NCBI GenBank assembly: GCA_030631125.1
Contig: DAOVLS010000117.1
Span: forward strand, 1 to 7,047
Length of the DNA: 7,047 nt
Reading direction: 5' to 3'
DNA from: Planctomycetales bacterium
Lineage (GTDB): Bacteria > Planctomycetota > Phycisphaerae > SM23-33
A program made the position numbers and the translations under genes. The stretch's first letter is position 1; every line of letters starts with the position of its first letter. The notes beneath the pieces are model-generated. The model was not told the DNA's origin. It made no database searches and saw only the letters and a program-made list of their open reading frames with translations. Of the stretch, positions 6,208-7,047 are shown one piece after another.

Positions 6208-6273
6208 GGTGGGCCAACAGGCCCACCAGACGCATCTGGGAAGCATTCCGCGGGCCTGTTGACCCAGCCCTGC
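6204..6273. repeat. Pair of inverted REP-like elements
   Basis: The left copy (6204-6224) contains a perfect 8-pair hairpin extending to 6227: GGTGGGCC-AACA-GGCCCACC (6208-6227). The right copy (6252-6273) is its diverged inverse; the two align at 19 of 22 columns, with 10 bases (CAACAGGCCC and its complement) perfect. Head-to-head pairing of such units is typical of BIME-like mosaics. The left copy overlaps the stop codon of the Mpo1-like gene. It could stabilise the 3' end of that transcript or attenuate read-through into the aminotransferase gene; no T-tract follows. Confidence 0.75.
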
Positions 6274-6287
6274 GAGTTGGCAACAGA

Positions 6288-6292
6288 AAGGA
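6288..6292 (+). promoter_or_regulatory. Ribosome binding site of the aminotransferase gene
   Basis: AAGGA is followed by 7 bases and the ATG at 6300, a good spacing that supports this start. Confidence 0.75.
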
Positions 6293-6299
6293 ATTATTG

Positions 6300-7047
6300 A
6301 TGGCGAAATCCGACGAGAAACTGGCGATTGACGGCGGTAGTGCGGTGCGGGAAAAACCATTTCCGCCGAGGCGATTGTTCGGCGAGGACGAAAAGGCCGC
6401 CGCCGTGGAGGTCTTTGACGAGGCCATTGCCACGGGCGAAGCCTTCGGGTACGGCGGAAAGCGTGAGCAGGCCTATGAGAAAGAATTCGCCGAGCACCTC
6501 GGCGGGGGGTTCGCCAAGGCGGTCAATTCCGGCACGTCGGCGGTGCTGTCGGCGATAGCGGCGCTGGAACTGGAGCCGGGAAGCGAAGTCGTCTGCCCGC
6601 CCATAACCGACCCCGGCGGGGCAATGCCTATTGTGATGATGAACTGCGTTCCGGTCCCCGCCGACACGAACGAATTTTCCTTCAACGCCGGACCTGAGCA
6701 GATAGCCGCCGCCATCACCGAGCGGACGAAGGCGATCGTCGTTGCCCAGATATTCGGCGAGCCGATAGACATGGACCCCATAATGGAACTCGCCCGCGAG
6801 AAAGGCCTGGCCGTCGTCGAGGACGCCGCACAGGCGCACGGAGCGGTCTATCACGACCGGCCCGTCGGAACCCACGGCGACATCTCCGCGTTCAGCACGA
6901 TGTACGGAAAACACTACGCCAGCGGCGGGCAGGGCGGCATATTCTTCACACGCAACGAGGACCTTTTCTGGAAGGCCAGGCGGTTCATGGACCGAGGCAA
7001 GCCGTTCGGGACGGATGAGCCGAACAACGTCCGCCTCGGGCTGAACC
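6300..7047 (+). CDS. DegT/DnrJ/EryC1/StrS-family aminotransferase, 5' part only
   Basis: The frame is open from ATG 6300 to the right edge, giving 249 residues of a protein that normally has about 370-430. It belongs to the PLP-dependent sugar aminotransferase family, which transfers an amino group to keto-sugars of cell-surface polysaccharides, glycans or antibiotics. Visible landmarks are the phosphate-binding NSGTSA (residues 76-81), the cofactor-stacking VVEDAAQAHG with D175 and Q178, and FSTMYGKHYASGGQGG with K204 as the Schiff-base lysine. The last motif differs from the common FSFxxTKxLxTGEGG: the residue after the lysine is His, and GGQGG replaces GEGG. That suggests a divergent subfamily. 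The N-terminal LAIDGGSAVREKPFPP is typical for family members in Planctomycetota and Lentisphaerae-like bacteria, in my recollection. The substrate cannot be told from this part. Confidence 0.9.
   Translation, partial: MAKSDEKLAIDGGSAVREKPFPPRRLFGEDEKAAAVEVFDEAIATGEAFGYGGKREQAYEKEFAEHLGGGFAKAVNSGTSAVLSAIAALELEPGSEVVCPPITDPGGAMPIVMMNCVPVPADTNEFSFNAGPEQIAAAITERTKAIVVAQIFGEPIDMDPIMELAREKGLAVVEDAAQAHGAVYHDRPVGTHGDISAFSTMYGKHYASGGQGGIFFTRNEDLFWKARRFMDRGKPFGTDEPNNVRLGLN

Noticed and set aside
6294..6914. A 206-residue frame antisense to the aminotransferase gene
   Set aside because: The + strand product has clear family motifs with a good ribosome binding site; the antisense product has none.

Overview
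The window looks like a chromosomal segment from a Gram-negative bacterium with roughly 55-60% GC. A member of the Planctomycetota, possibly a Phycisphaerae-like lineage, is my best guess. The clues are a six-domain ribosomal protein S1 with a long acidic tail, a small C2H2 zinc-finger protein, an MlaE permease next to a DUF547-like lipoprotein, and several intergenic palindromic or heptameric repeats. The taxonomic guess is an inference from style and gene content; no marker here proves it.

Layout. (1) Bases 1-1223 (+) hold the 3' part of a gene for a large AsmA/TamB-like envelope protein; its start lies outside the window. (2) Bases 1224-1503 hold a near-perfect 80-base inverted repeat and then the leader of rpsA. 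(3) Bases 1504-3447 (+) encode ribosomal protein S1. (4) A 56-base perfect palindrome with A- and T-tracts on its two sides (3467-3522) separates rpsA from a convergent gene and should terminate both. (5) Bases 3546-3935 (-) encode a 129-residue protein with two classical-spacing C2H2 zinc fingers, with a good Shine-Dalgarno sequence and a plausible promoter. (6) A divergent, AT-rich intergenic region leads to a two-gene unit on +: a DUF547-like lipoprotein (4179-5045) whose stop overlaps the GTG start of an MlaE-type permease (5042-5857). (7) A 7-base-period repeat array with a shorter inverted array facing it (5861-5964) runs up to the start codon of an 80-residue Mpo1-like/DUF962 membrane protein (5965-6207). 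(8) A pair of inverted REP-like elements (6208-6273) precedes a DegT/DnrJ/EryC1/StrS-family aminotransferase (6300 to the right edge), which is cut by the window end.

Common theme. Three or four of the genes point to the cell envelope and its lipids: the AsmA-like protein, the MlaE permease, the lipoprotein coupled to it, and the Mpo1-like protein. No mlaF (ATPase) or mlaD (MCE protein) lies directly beside mlaE, so this MlaE must either use subunits encoded elsewhere or work with a different partner. The most unusual items are the lipoprotein-MlaE coupling, the bacterial tandem C2H2 protein, and three different repeat families within 7 kb.
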